64,000 nucleotides of DNA from Powellomyces hirtus. Lineage: Eukaryota; Chytridiomycota; Chytridiomycetes; Spizellomycetales; Powellomycetaceae. The notes under the pieces were generated by a model that saw only the letters and a program-made list of their open reading frames with translations, searched no databases and was not told where the DNA came from. The DNA lies in NCBI GenBank assembly GCA_025526995.1, contig JAHLKG010000014.1, positions 62,001-126,000 on the forward strand. Direction: 5' to 3'. Made by a program: the position numbers and the translations under genes. Every line of letters starts with the position of its first letter. Within the stretch, counting starts at the first letter, position 1. Below, piece by piece: positions 35,846 through 47,404 of this stretch.

Positions 35846-38800
35846 ATGGAGTTGAATGCTCATCCACAAAACAAAAGGAAACGTCCGCCAAACGATCTCG
35901 CGCAGATACGGGTATGTATGCGGTGCCCACAAGCAATGAGAGCTGTTTTCACGCTAGCATCAAACTGATCGGACATGTCACCTTGTGGTCCACAGCAACG
36001 ACAGCTGCTGAAGCGAAGGAGCACTCAATCCGCCGCCCCTCAAACGACAGCGCTGGGGTTACCACAACCCGCTTCTGTAACAAGCTCTACAACCACCAGC
36101 CCTGCAGTATCTTCTTCTTTTCTCGCACTTGCAACTCGTCGGCCCACTCCCAGCTCCCTCCATGTCCCCGGAAACAACTCTACACTGTTTGGAAAGCCGC
36201 CGCAAGCACCTCCCGGGGGTTTGCCACAGAACAAGGAAACGAGCGAACCGACATCGACAATAGCAGCACCATTACCATGCCCTGTCGCGCTTCTCAAACC
36301 ACAACGGTCTGTCTTTCTCCCAAACCCATTTTCCAATCAAGGTTCCGAAACTGCTGATTCAAACGTGAACCCTGAAGACGACGGTGGGAAAGCCAAGCAC
36401 CCTTTCCAAAGATTTTCGTCAAAGCCAGCACCGGCTTCGCCAACAGAGAAGAACGAGGATGTGGATGAAAACTCTGGGGAGATAGGCAGTCATGTGGAAA
36501 GTGCTCTAGCGCGGGCCTCTAGGAGAAGACCTCTTGCTGAGGCTTCGGCAGCGGTATGTCCGACAGCCCTGGAGGTTTTATGACGTTAGTCGAGCCACTC
36601 ATGGTTTGGAAAGGAGTTTGAATGACTATCGTCACTAGATGTCTCAAGCGCGCCATCTAGCTTCCTTCACTGATTGGCTCACTAATTGCATCCATAAAGC
36701 TTAACAGTTTTGATCTCATTCCGTTTCCGTCCCTAATAGTCTGTACCCTGCTCGTACTCATGTCCCTCGGCTTTGTTCTCTCCGCGCGTGAAAGTCTCTA
36801 AAAAGCCGCTTCGCCAACCAGTCCCAGAACATCTCCATGCTTCACTCCGCTTTACGGACAACGGCAGCGATGACAGCTGGGATTCGGATGGCGTCTCGGA
36901 TGAAGATGAGGACAAATATGACGACGCTCACTTACGTGCTTCGCCGGAATGCATGTCCGATCCGGAATTCGATGCCGAAGAGCGCGAGATGATGAGACGA
37001 CAGCAGGAGATGGAGGGAATGAATGGAGCCCAGGCAAACAACCGGAAAAAGAGCAAGAAAAAGAAGAAAGTAAAGGCGAAAGAGCCGACGGAGGATCTCA
37101 TCCAGACGAGTAATGCCGGCATACAGGAAGTGGAGGGGCGTCTGATGCAGCTTTTGAGCGGCAAGCGAGCGCCAAGAGGGGATCTCACTGAGCAAGAAGT
37201 TTCCGCTATCACAAGCCTCTCCAGACCACGGAAAATCGTCCCTTTGTCCCTCTCCAAACCTGGCTTTCAAGCGGACGTGAAGCCTGGACGTACCGCATCA
37301 AATGCTATCGACTCCTCGTCAATCAACACGGAACTGCCTAGTGACTGGTCGTTGAAAACGAATCTTTCTCTCCTCTCCCGTCGGCCGTTTTCAGGCGCAG
37401 CCCCACTCGATACCGCCGCGGAGGCAAACGTGCTCGCTGGATTTGTCGCGCAACCTGAGAAGGACACTATAGATGACTCCATCCACTCGTTTTTGTACCA
37501 TTGGGCATATCCCGCCGAGCGACTGCCGCCTGCGCATGTGGCCCTTATGGCCAAGGTGCTTGCAAAGGAAGATGATAGCCGCGCGACGCCGCTCACGGAG
37601 ACCGAGCTGTTAGAGTTGAAGCACTTCAAAAAGGCCCAGGAGACATGGTACTAATCAAACTTCTTTTTTGTCCGCCCGCAATTGCACCCCTGTTTAACGT
37701 CTAATAATTGTTTTCGTTTTTCAAACTTGCAGGAAACAAGCATTTCAGTCAGCTTATCACATGCTGCGCACAAACAAATTACAATACTTTTACTACATTA
37801 ACTCGGAGTTTTCAGTTCTATTCTTTCGGAAAGAAGCAGCAGAGTTGGCCTACGGCGCTTGCTGTGCGGTGATGTCCTCGTCGACTGCTGGCATACGGAA
37901 GCGCATAGAAGCCGAAGGTACGCCGATGCACCGGGCTATATGAGCTGACCTGCGAAACTCCACCCGCGTCCCAACTGTCTCAATATTAATGCTCCTCATT
38001 TCCATTCCGTAACACAGACATTGAGTTTCATGTGGTGAAGCCAATTCAGTCTCGCGAAAAACACCAGCAGCAGGACGAGCAAGAGTTTCCGCACGAGCCC
38101 AAATCAATAGAAACACAAACTGCGTCTGATGGTAATGAAAAGATCAGCCAACCATCACAGCAACTGGGTGACTCACCACCCTCGAAGCGAAGGTATATAC
38201 ATATTTCTCGGTCAAGTTTCTCACTCAGCTGTCCGCGCATGCTCATCGTGCTTTTCTCTCTCGGCTCGCCCTACAGTGTCTCTGACCCGCAACGGCAAAC
38301 ATACCCCTTGCGGTTCCCGGACCTTGCGAGCGTCCATGGCTTATTTGAGTTCCTCCTTAAGTGGACTGAGCCGAGGACCGACCGCCGCGCAATGCAACTG
38401 CCAACGCTACTCGCTCTCAGACCGTTCTTGCACGCCCAGCTGAAATCTGCACAGGTAAGGAGAGGAGAAAGAGAATAGAGGTGATCCTGCTCAACTCGTG
38501 TTGCGTGATGCGCGCCGCGCAGTCTGCTCGTTCTCCTGCTCTGGTCAATGCATGCACCACTGCTTATTGACGAAAGCTTGTGAACTGTTTTTTCTTGCGT
38601 CGCCAGATTGTCAAGAACGAGAGAGTACGGTACAACATCCCCTCCTCCTCATCGACATCCTCCACCAACGTCTCCTCTCAAGCTACAGCCACAGGACCTG
38701 CCAATACAATGACGGCAACAATGGCCACCACAAGGACTACAACGAGAGTCGAAACGATGCACAAACTCGTCATTGATGGCTACATCCTGCCCACCGCCCT

Positions 38801-39050
38801 CTCCCGTCTCCTCGCCGTTCTAAGACGCACGCTCGTTATCGCCGATCAATTCGTCAGTACGCAGCAGAAGCAAGATCCTGGTGATGGCCTGTTGACAGGA
38901 CAATTGAAACCAGATGAGACAACCATTGGCATCAATGAGGCCATTCGAGAGCAGGCCGACCAGCCACAAGCCGCGATGGGGAATGGAAAGTCGCGTATTG
39001 CCACTGTCAAGCAAGTGCTGTTAAAAGGCCCAAGCGTCGCGTGGAAATAA
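35846..39050 (+). CDS. DONSON: DONSON, replisome assembly factor
   Basis: Orthologue of DONSON, which in animals escorts GINS to the MCM double hexamer during CMG helicase assembly and protects forks. Exons 35846..35911, 35996..36553, 36740..37647, 37733..37917, 38018..38192, 38277..38454 and 38607..39050 join in frame to 837 residues. The N-terminal third is basic and disordered, with an acidic stretch (SDDSWDSDGVSDEDEDKYDD). The core follows: ELPSDWSLKTNLSLLSRRPF (animal IPADWSLKTRLLF), SFLYHWAYPAERLPP, QSAYHMLRTNKLQYFYYINS, FSVLFFRKEAAELAYG and SSTAGIRKRIEAEDIEFHV, each matching animal motifs in order. The C-terminal part has LVIDGYILPTALSRLLAVLR, like the animal GPIMPHSLHSLTMLL. The start ATG sits in a good context (CCGCCATGG). 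Confidence 0.9.
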
Positions 39051-39294
39051 GTATACACATCTCTGTCGACGAGACCTTCATATAAATGTACAAATGACTG
39101 GTGGTCCAATCATTTGGCAGTCGTTCAACAGAAGTGGATGAGAAAGACGCGACTGTCAAACGAGGCGCAGTTGTGGCTGTGATAATCAGGTGACTGTATA
39201 AGTCACGTGATGGCACTCCATGACTTTCGTGAGTGCCCTTTCGCATCCCAGGTTTTCTTGCGAGTGAGCAAAGGGCAAATACATCATTAAGAAA

Positions 39295-40554
39295 ATGGTC
39301 AGATACAAGAGGCGAAAACAGCCACCAGCTGCGGAAAAGGCGGGAGGGGACCAGAACTGGATTGAAGTGGAAGCTACTGTTTCATCCGCCACCCCAACCA
39401 AGCCCACGCCCACATTCTCACCCGCAATAGCAGAGACAACGACGACGAGCACTACCGTGATAGGACCGACAAAGGGAACACTGTCCAGGAGTGATACCAT
39501 AGCGCGAACCCTAGCTGCAGATGATGATGACGATGAGGACAATGCAGCGAATGTTGACGACGACGACGATGACGACGAGGAAGAAGAGGAAGGAATGTAC
39601 CGCCGTCGAACGACGAAGACGACGGCGGATTCACGGTTCCAAATGTCTTCAGATGAAGAAGATGAAGCTGATGACGATGATGAACAGGGAGAAGACGGCA
39701 ACGGTTTGAATGCAGCGGCAGGCTCAGCAGACGACGATGACAAGGAAGCTACCGGAGTCGAAGATGAGGGGGAGACCGAGATAGGAAGCAGCACCGAGGG
39801 CTCCTCTCAACCACCTACAAAGCGTGTCCGCGGCCCCAAACCCCTCACTGCCGCGGCGCTTCTCAAACACGAACAAAAAGTGGCACGAACAGGTGTCGTC
39901 TACCTCTCGCGGATCCCCCCGTTTATGCGACCGACCAAATTGCGCTCCCTCTTGTCCAAATATGGCAAACTCGGACGAATCTACCTCGCTCCTGAATCCG
40001 CGGCAGTCGCCGCGCGGCGCAAAAAATACCGCAACAACAAACGTGAGAACTACACGGAAGGATGGGTTGAATTTGAAGACAAGAGCGTCGCACGAGCCGT
40101 TGCCGGCCATCTGAATGGAAACCCGATCGGAGGCAAGAAACGCAACTTTTACTACGATGATCTGTGGAATCTAAAGTACCTGCCGAGATTCAAATGGAAT
40201 CACCTGACGGAACAGATCGCGTACGAGCTGAAGGTCAGGGACCAAAAGCTCAAGACAGAGATGAATGCGGCCAAGAAGGAGACAAAGGAGTATGTCAAGA
40301 ATGTTGGCCGCGCCAAAATGGTCCAGGCCATCGAGGAAAGGAAACTCGAGAAGAAACGGAAGGCGGTCGAGGACGCCGGCGGCGATACTCCTGCGACGTC
40401 ACACCAGCCGTCGACCGAGGATGCAACGAAAGCTATCCGCCGGCAGTTCAAACAGCGCAAGGTTGTCGATTCAGAGTCGGTGGCGACAAATAGTCATTCC
40501 CGCCCGGCATCATCGGGCAAGAAAGCCGCGGTGCTCGCCAAGCTGTTTGGTTGA
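39295..40554 (+). CDS. ESF2: ribosome biogenesis factor ESF2 / ABT1
   Basis: Single-exon gene of 419 residues, orthologous to yeast Esf2 and animal ABT1, nucleolar proteins needed for 18S rRNA processing within the small-subunit processome. The N-terminal half is highly acidic, with runs of Asp and Glu at about residues 76-100 and 115-165. KRVRGPKPLTAA leads into the divergent RRM at about residues 200-295: TGVVYLSRIPPFMRPTKLRS, LLSKYGKLGRIYLAPE, YTEGWVEFEDKSVARAVAGH and LNGNPIGGKKRNFYYDDLWN, then LKYLPRFKWNHLTEQIAYE, which is diagnostic of the family. A basic coiled tail ends KKAAVLAKLFG. It follows DONSON by 245 bases in the same direction and converges on CSN8. Confidence 0.95.
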   Translation: MVRYKRRKQPPAAEKAGGDQNWIEVEATVSSATPTKPTPTFSPAIAETTTTSTTVIGPTKGTLSRSDTIARTLAADDDDDEDNAANVDDDDDDDEEEEEGMYRRRTTKTTADSRFQMSSDEEDEADDDDEQGEDGNGLNAAAGSADDDDKEATGVEDEGETEIGSSTEGSSQPPTKRVRGPKPLTAAALLKHEQKVARTGVVYLSRIPPFMRPTKLRSLLSKYGKLGRIYLAPESAAVAARRKKYRNNKRENYTEGWVEFEDKSVARAVAGHLNGNPIGGKKRNFYYDDLWNLKYLPRFKWNHLTEQIAYELKVRDQKLKTEMNAAKKETKEYVKNVGRAKMVQAIEERKLEKKRKAVEDAGGDTPATSHQPSTEDATKAIRRQFKQRKVVDSESVATNSHSRPASSGKKAAVLAKLFG

Positions 40555-40868
40555 TGAACGGAGCCGTCTCAAACGGGTCAATCACTCCATCAATCCCATA
40601 TTTAAAAACATCCCATTCCTGTACATTTATCCCTTTGCATGCGCCTTTTTTTCATATCTGCAAATAATCAATACCATCACCGTATCCAAGTGAAGCGGCC
40701 TCTCTCTCCGTCCAACGGACCATTTCAACCTGTTGCAGCTTCTGTTTTTCTTCATCAATCGATTATATTTCAAAAGATTGAGCAAATGCGTATGATATAT
40801 ACAAATTTTGGGAAATATTCCAAATGCCACGCGTGCTCGTCTCCACAAATCAGCACCACCAGGTTCCA
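40555..40868. other. convergent 3' region ESF2 / CSN8
   Basis: About 310 bases between converging stop codons, holding two 3' UTRs; AT-rich in parts. Confidence 0.4.
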
Positions 40869-41603
40869 TCAAATCGATTCTAGATGCACAACCATCCGCG
40901 CCAAGTTCCTCAACTCTCCCAACCCCGGTCCCACGGCGCCCGTGGTACTGTTTACGTCCATCCGTTTCTTCCCATCCTCGTCGGGTGGCGGCTGCACCCA
41001 CGCTCCGTCATCCAACAAGATCCACCCGCGTGTTTCACATAGATATTGCGTGACGTTGTCCAAATCCAACAATGCCTTCGCGTCGGCAACGCTGACCGTT
41101 TCGTAGGCGGCGGCGAGGAGAGACGCGGTGCGTTCTTGCACGGAGGACCTGAGGCAGGTGATGAGCGGTCGGAGAAGGTCGGACCAAGGCGCGGCATTGT
41201 CTAGGCGGAGAAAACTGTATGCGGTGCGGATATCCCGGGTCCATAGACACTTGGCAATTTCCACCACTCGCTCAAATTCCTTTTCCTCCACGCTACCCCC
41301 CAGCCCATTTCTGATATCGCTATTGCCGCTACTGCTGTCGTTCCGACTGTTTTGCTGGAGGATCATCTTGGCGCGTTTGGCGGCCGCCCGGGCGGCGGGT
41401 AGCTCATTCTCGATCAGGTGGGATAACTGTAAGATGTTCGCGACGGCAAGCTGCTCTTGTCGTAACGTTGAGGGCGTGGCGGCAGGGGGACTGAGGTGGG
41501 CGAGAGCGAGATCGAATTCGAGTGCCTCGCAGAGAGTGATGACGAGGGGAATATCACCCGTGATGATTGCCTGGTGGATCTGGTCCATCGCGTGAGAATG
41601 CAT
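40869..41603 (-). CDS. CSN8: COP9 signalosome subunit 8
   Basis: Single-exon gene of 244 residues. CSN8 is a non-catalytic subunit of the COP9 signalosome, which removes NEDD8 from cullin ligases. The N-terminal helices begin MHSHAMDQIHQAIITGD (a second Met 15 bases on is a possible start). The conserved CSN8/PSMD8/eIF3K module follows: CLWTRDIRTAYSFLRLDNAA, PWSDLLRPLITCLRSSVQER, LLAAAYETVSVADAKALLDL, then QYLCETRGWILLDDGAWVQP, equivalent to the winged-helix end of the family. ELRNLARMVVHLES matches the animal QLARLTDYVAFLE tail. An insert of about 20 residues rich in Ser and Asn lies in the middle. PSMD8/Rpn12 was considered but the tail fits CSN8. Confidence 0.88.
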   Translation of the reverse strand: MHSHAMDQIHQAIITGDIPLVITLCEALEFDLALAHLSPPAATPSTLRQEQLAVANILQLSHLIENELPAARAAAKRAKMILQQNSRNDSSSGNSDIRNGLGGSVEEKEFERVVEIAKCLWTRDIRTAYSFLRLDNAAPWSDLLRPLITCLRSSVQERTASLLAAAYETVSVADAKALLDLDNVTQYLCETRGWILLDDGAWVQPPPDEDGKKRMDVNSTTGAVGPGLGELRNLARMVVHLESI

Positions 41604-42258
41604 TGTCCAGGGGAATGGCCAAGACGTATTGATTCAGTTATCGTTGTCACGTCCGTCACAGAGTTCGCGCTTCAACGTGCTGTACGGTTTTCATTGACAG
41701 AGTTGCAGATTGGGAAACCATGTTACAGGTGAATTCAAGCACTATCAAGGCCCATGATGTACTTACATTTGTTGCAAGATAAATCACTATTTTTCAGAGT
41801 TTGATATACATACTTTCAAAAATAAGATTATTACAAACAGCAAAAATCAAAATATTACAAAAATATCACGGCTGATGTTTCATTGCTGCTATATGTTTGT
41901 TGAGTTTTGCCTTTTGACATCAATGAACTTTTAACAATGCGTGGGCGCTTCCCATCTGCTCCTAGCATAAGGGGTAAACCGGGTAAACCGATGCCAGCTG
42001 CGTGCATTACCAGCCAACACATCAAAACAGCGGGGATTCGCTGAGTAGGCCTGCCGGTTTCGTGCACTGCGTGTGCATTCTAGAATCATCGGGGCGGCAT
42101 CTGATGGGGCAATACGCCAGCGTGTGGTTGATATATGCTTACAGGGACATCGGCACAGGGGAGGGTGGCGACCAAAACGCCTAGAAGAACGCAGAGATTT
42201 TAACGGTTGAGATACTGCCGGCACTCTGGAAAGCGCTCCCAGTCAACGACACCAGGGA
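41604..42258. other. AT-rich intergenic region
   Basis: About 650 bases between CSN8 and WDR82. Bases 41760-41940 are very AT-rich. No gene supported. Confidence 0.4.
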
Positions 42259-44120
42259 TCAGAAAGGGATGTCCAACTCCTGATAAGGATCCGCATCACA
42301 GATGCTCACCAACCCACGCAGCGGTGCGATAGTTCCCCCAACCGTCCAGAAGGCCGGGCAGAGAAATATCGAACGCGGTACGAGTGTGTGGCAAACAGAT
42401 ATGCGGCCCTGAGTGAGGAGTTGGTACCGTTGCTTTTCGACTCGTATATGTAATATTGGCCCCGCGGCCTCTGTCGAAATGGCTGTTGCGAGAGCCCGCG
42501 GGGGGTCGGATCGGAGTACGCGCTAAGGTGGGTACAAACGGGGCGATCTCTTACCATTTGGGTGTTTGCGCTGGCAAACATCATGTATTTGGGGTTCCAT
42601 TTGACGATGGTTGGGATTTCAACGTGACCCGAGAGGGAAGTGACGCGTTTGCCAGTGTCCGACTCCCAGAAATGGATGGAGCCATCCTCCGAGCCTGGTT
42701 ATGAGTTAGACACCGACAGGGTGAGTCATGTCAGTTGGATCGGATAAACGGAGAGGTCGTTCCTAGAATTCGTGACTTACCGCAGGCGGCGAATTTGGCG
42801 TCTGGACTGAGGGCGGCAGTCAGATCCACATTCCGCGCGTTGACGTGCCCCTTAAGCTCGTGCCTCACGGGATCGCCATCTTGCGGCTTAGCATACGAGT
42901 TGACCAGGTAACAGACGTCGCCGGCAGTGGAGACGAGAATGTCTTTGCCATCGTTGGCGAACTCGATGGCGACAATCGGGGGCGGGGTGGTCCCTCCTGG
43001 CCTGGCGGGTGATTGAATGTCGAGGGTGCTGAATGGGCCCTATCACGAGGTACTCGATTGAGATCATGCGAAAGCCAATCCAGCGGGGAATGGGGTCTGG
43101 AGGGCTCAAAATGCGTGCCGTGACACCTACTGCATCAAAGTTGACCACATCGTATAGGCGTATCTTGGTATGTATCGCGATCGCAAATACTTTTGCAACT
43201 TGATCGAAAGCAATCGACGGTCGCCCACGCCCTTGTGACCCGGCCAAGCCCTGTGTGGGTAAGAAGCCTACCATGAGGGCACGTTCCGCGCGATCTCAGG
43301 CCCGAGCTCAAGTTTGATGCTAACCTGACAATGCTGGGTCCGCAGGTCCCACAGCCGGACGGAGCCGTCAATCGAAGCTGACAAGAAGCTATCACTGTTT
43401 GGTGACATTCCCAGATCGACAACGCTGTCGGTGTGGCCGCGAAAGTAACGAAGATACTTGTTGTCATGTAAGCTATGGTATCGAATAGTGTCTATTGACA
43501 AAGAACCACCCAGCCAGGCAAATATCAGTCACATGAACGCGTTCAAGGTGCGCTCTAGAGTTGATGCTCAGAAGAAGGACGTCCCCATACCATCTTCCTT
43601 TGTGGATGCGTATATAATACTAGATCGGCTGTGCGTGAATCGAGCATGGGCGCAGCCATATTTCTTGCTCCACACGAAATGCTTTGCCCTGGAAAGCCCG
43701 CAGAGACATCGGGTCAACACACGCCGTCCAAACTCTCACGTCCTAACCCCTCCCCCCTTTAAAATCACATCCCATCGTATGGGGGACACTAAAAAGTTGA
43801 GTGGCACACACACATACGTTCCGTTGATGGCATCATACAGCCTCAGCGAGTCGTCTTTGGATGCGGTGACGCATACTTCGCCCGAGGCATGGAAGTCCAA
43901 CGATGTTATGGGCGCGCTGTTGTCTTTGAAGACTTTACCTATGTAATGCCAGGAAAGAAGAATCAGGGCCAAGCCATACGAGTAGAGGAGTCACCCCGTA
44001 GGAGATCTCTCAGGGAGGTGGGGGAACTCTGTCTACCTGCGTACCGATCTCAAACTGTGGAATGAGGTCCTTTGTGAGTAGCTCCCCATTCGGGTTGTCC
44101 CCGAGGGTTGTTGCGACCAT
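42259..44120 (-). CDS. WDR82: WD40 protein WDR82 / Swd2
   Basis: WDR82 (yeast Swd2) is the WD40 subunit shared by the COMPASS H3K4 methyltransferase and the PNUTS/CPF termination machinery. Exons 44045..44120, 43818..43938, 43591..43688, 43325..43491, 43131..43250, 42781..43039, 42555..42694 and 42259..42408 join in frame to 376 residues. Matches in order: [68 protein letters not shown] (the most diagnostic stretch), [46 protein letters not shown] and [14 protein letters not shown]. The final exon contains AFW, as in animals, but is longer on both sides of it, so the C terminus is tentative. It is head to head with LSM4. Confidence 0.9.
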
Positions 44121-44452
44121 GAGGAGGAGAAGCACACACCACACACTACGCAACGGAGGGACTACAGAACTGCCTTTTCGAAAACAACAAGACGTTGGCA
44201 AATCCTTGAAGGAATGGCCAATTCCCACACACTTCCTCCCAGTTCTCCTGTTCATTCTAAATCTAGATTGACGCGTGGCGCAGCCTTAACGAAACGAACC
44301 CATCAACTCCATCGAGTCTTTGAGTCTGGAGTCGACTTCATTTGGTCCTCATCACTCCATCTCCCAACAAGCTTCGTAGATACCCGGGCCCTCGCGCCGC
44401 TCAGTCCTTATTCCTTGCAAATCACCCCAGAGCAAACCCACACATTATCAGC
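44121..44452. promoter_or_regulatory. shared divergent promoter WDR82 / LSM4
   Basis: 332 bases separate the two start codons; both core promoters must lie here. No clear TATA box or known motif. Confidence 0.4.
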
Positions 44453-45040
44453 ATGCTGCCACTGTCTCTCTTGAATACAGCTCAGGGGCATCCTATGCTG
44501 GTGGAACTGAAGAACGGTACTGTTTCTGCCAAAAGCACCAGTCTACCACAACACCGCTGTTTCTAACCTGCTTATTTGATGCCTGTCGCCGTAGGCGAAA
44601 CATATAATGGACATCTGGTCAACTGCGACAATTTTATGAACGTACGTTTGTCTGACTTTTCCACGTCGCGTCAATCTTCGGGAGTCTCGTCCCAGCACAG
44701 ATTCTCTGGACTCACATTCTGTTGTCCCAAACATATCCTCCCAAACATATCCTCCTTCGCACACCGAAAACATTGTAATCCCGTTCTCTAGATAAATCTT
44801 AGAGAAGTGATATGCACGTCGCCCGATGGAGACAAGTTCTGGCGGATTCCGGAAATCTACATTCGAGGCAACACGATCAAGTACCTGCGAGTTCCGGACG
44901 AGGTCATCGACATGGTCCGCGACGAGCCACGGCATCAGTACGGATCCGCGGGACGGGGTGGACGGGGTGGACCGGGCGATAGGGGGGGTCGCGCGGGACG
45001 AGGAGGAAATCGCGGACGGGGACGAGGACGAGGACAGTGA
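44453..45040 (+). CDS. LSM4: U6 snRNA-associated Sm-like protein LSM4
   Basis: Exons 44453..44516, 44595..44641 and 44792..45040 join to 119 residues. LSM4 is part of the LSm2-8 ring on U6 snRNA and the LSm1-7 ring in mRNA decay. The Sm fold is nearly identical to the animal protein: [35 protein letters not shown] (Sm1 motif with the RNA-contacting DNxMN), then [20 protein letters not shown] and [19 protein letters not shown] (Sm2). The short C-terminal tail is made of Arg-Gly-Gly repeats ([19 protein letters not shown]), as in other eukaryotes. It converges on SDHB. Confidence 0.97.
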
Positions 45041-45319
45041 TCGTGGGGCGAATAGGCACTATTCATGTCCCGTTTAATTTGATTGACCATCACTGTGTGT
45101 CCCAGGGCACGGGAATCTGGGCGTGAACGGACCTGTCTGTATATCTGTCACTTGGCTTATCCGTCCACGATTGTGAGAAGAAATGAAATCGACCGCACAT
45201 CAGCGCTTTTGGATCAGACGGGATGCTCCTCTTATTTGTTCACGTCACAAATGCATACAACACTCATTGCAATAGGGGATATAAATTCATTTTTCATTTG
45301 TTTCGCTCTTGAAAAGACT

Positions 45320-46508
45320 CTATCCCTCCAGGGCCATCTCCTTCTTGATCTCCGCAATCGCCAATCCAGGGTTCAGACCCTTGGGACATGTCCTTGCGCA
45401 GTCTAGTAAAACCCGAAACATATTTAGTATTTTGTTTCCCGGCATGCGACCCAGCCGACTTACTCATGATGGTGTGGCACCGGTAAACCGAGAAGGGGTC
45501 TTGAAGCGCGGCGCGTCGTTCGTGTCCAAACTGGTCGCGAGAGTCAATCATCCATCGGTATGCCTGCATCAGCACGGCGGGACCAAGGTACTTGTCACTG
45601 TTCCACCAGTAACTTGGGCAAGATGTAGAGCAGCAGAAGCACAAAATGCACTCGTAGAGACCGTCGAGCTTTTTGCGGTCGGCAATGCTCTGCAAGTTTT
45701 CGCGCTCGGGTGCTGGGGTCCGTTGCTTCAAGTATGGTTCGATAGATTTGTACTGCTTGTACAGCTGGGTGAGATCTGAGCAACAAGAACACGTCCTGTT
45801 AGCAAACAGTGTGATCCAATGTCATTTTCCTCGCAAAAGCACGCCAACGCACCAGGCACGAGATCTTTCACAACAAAGGTGTGGGGAAGAGGGTAGATCT
45901 TTGTCGTTTGGGAAGGGTTTCGCTCGATGCGGCTCAGACAGGCGAGCGTGTTGAGGCCGTTGATGTTCATGGAGCAGGAACCGCAAATGCCCTCACGACA
46001 GGATCGACGGAAGGTCAGGGTGGGGTCAATTTCATTTTTGATTTTGATGAGAGCATCGAGCACCATGGGTCCGCAGGAGTTCAGGTCAATTTTGAAGTTT
46101 TCCAGGCGGGGTTTCTCAGCGGGGGTGTCGGGTGACTTGCAACGAGAAGCAAGAGAAGTAACATTTAGATGAATTGCAACAGAGAACGGATATGGCGAGA
46201 GAAAATCCATCACTGCAATGGTGACATACCCAACGGTAAATGCTGAAGGTCTTGATGATGGGCTGTTTCTGGGTAGCGGGCTCGGCGGTAGCGGTGGCAA
46301 GGTTAGCCGCAGGAGTGGAGTAGATTCCAGCCGCAAGAGGAGCCTGCACAAGTAACCATAGGACGCATCATAAGTCATGAGAACACTGGTCGAGTGTGAT
46401 CGTTTCGCGCATGTAAAAAAAGGGGGAGCGGAAAAACAAAGGCGTGCTTACCAGCGGACTCTGGCGGGCGTTCAAAAGCGACCTTCGTGCGATGGTAGCA
46501 AGCGACAT
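45320..46508 (-). CDS. SDHB: succinate dehydrogenase iron-sulfur subunit
   Basis: Iron-sulfur subunit of respiratory complex II, passing electrons from flavin to ubiquinone at the mitochondrial inner membrane. The start at 46508 gives [19 protein letters not shown], a basic presequence with regular Arg spacing. Further exons read [13 protein letters not shown], then [40 protein letters not shown] (2Fe-2S ligands), [35 protein letters not shown] (4Fe-4S and 3Fe-4S ligands), [14 protein letters not shown], then [20 protein letters not shown] and a stop at 45320-45322. All expected cluster cysteines seem to be present. Introns are several and short. Confidence 0.96.
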
Positions 46509-47404
46509 TTGTATGAGTGAGGAAGAGGGGGAGGAGAAGAACGAATGGAAAGAGGTTTTTATGTGTGTTCTGTGAGTTTAGTTCTTGTCGGGTTTGGTGA
46601 TTTTTAAATGGAGAGGATGTGCGGAGGGGAGGGTTGACCGGGTGGAGTAGGGAACAGAACAGGAACGGCAGAGTGATGAATGAATGAATGGAACAAACAC
46701 GTGGGATCGAACCAAAGTACCCCACTGTGCTATATCAGGCATGTGCTACATCCAGCATGTGCCCCACAAAAGTTGTTGCTCTCACGAGGATAGATATGGC
46801 ATTGCGCAAAGGGAAAGGGCGAGATAGATATGGGACCAATCAAGTCGATGGTTTGATTGACAAAGCGAGCGAGCAGCTCCAGTGATGGTCAGTGATGGGG
46901 TTAGCAGCCAGCACTGCCCTAAGCGGGTCTGCTTGAGGCACTGATTACCATAGTGATACTTTGGCTCAATCAACCGTCGGTCACTCAGTTAGAGGGAGAC
47001 GAGTATTGCCAAGCATAAACGATAAGGTGGACTAATGAGGGGCTTTCTCAGTTGTCGTTCGGACAAACTATAGTATATGCAATGATGCGCAGATGGCACA
47101 GCCATGGGAACAGACAAAGGGTGGGAAACGCGTGGTTGTCTGGATTCGACCGACATTGGGAGAGAGATCTTGGCAAAAGACGCATTCCAATTTCCCACAC
47201 CGTCCATCCATATACTACTCGGAGCAATCGACACTCGAGTCAACTCCCCCCCCCCCCCCCCACCCCGCAGCAGGACCAGCCACCAGCTACTTGTCCCGGT
47301 CTGACATCCCCCAGGGCAAGACGCGACGAATCAACAAACGCGCCAGACTTTTGCCTCCAAGCACCAGCTGGGCCTACAGAAGCTCTAGCCTGGTTGTACG
47401 AGTC
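46509..47404. promoter_or_regulatory. divergent upstream region SDHB / coiled-coil gene
   Basis: About 900 bases between divergent starts. It contains an inverted GTGGG/CCCAC pair at 46701-46725 enclosing a tRNA T-arm-like sequence on the minus strand, and a run of 16 C at 47246-47261 about 145 bases before the next ATG. No gene supported. Confidence 0.4.
47246..47261. repeat. poly-C tract (16)
   Basis: Sixteen consecutive C, then A, then CCCC. It lies upstream of the coiled-coil gene start at 47405 and could be promoter or 5' leader. Such a tract is prone to length error in sequencing. Confidence 0.85.

Noticed and set aside
36540..36556. GGCTTCGGCAGC, reminiscent of the U6 snRNA start
   Set aside because: It is coding sequence at the end of DONSON exon 2 and no other U6 feature follows.
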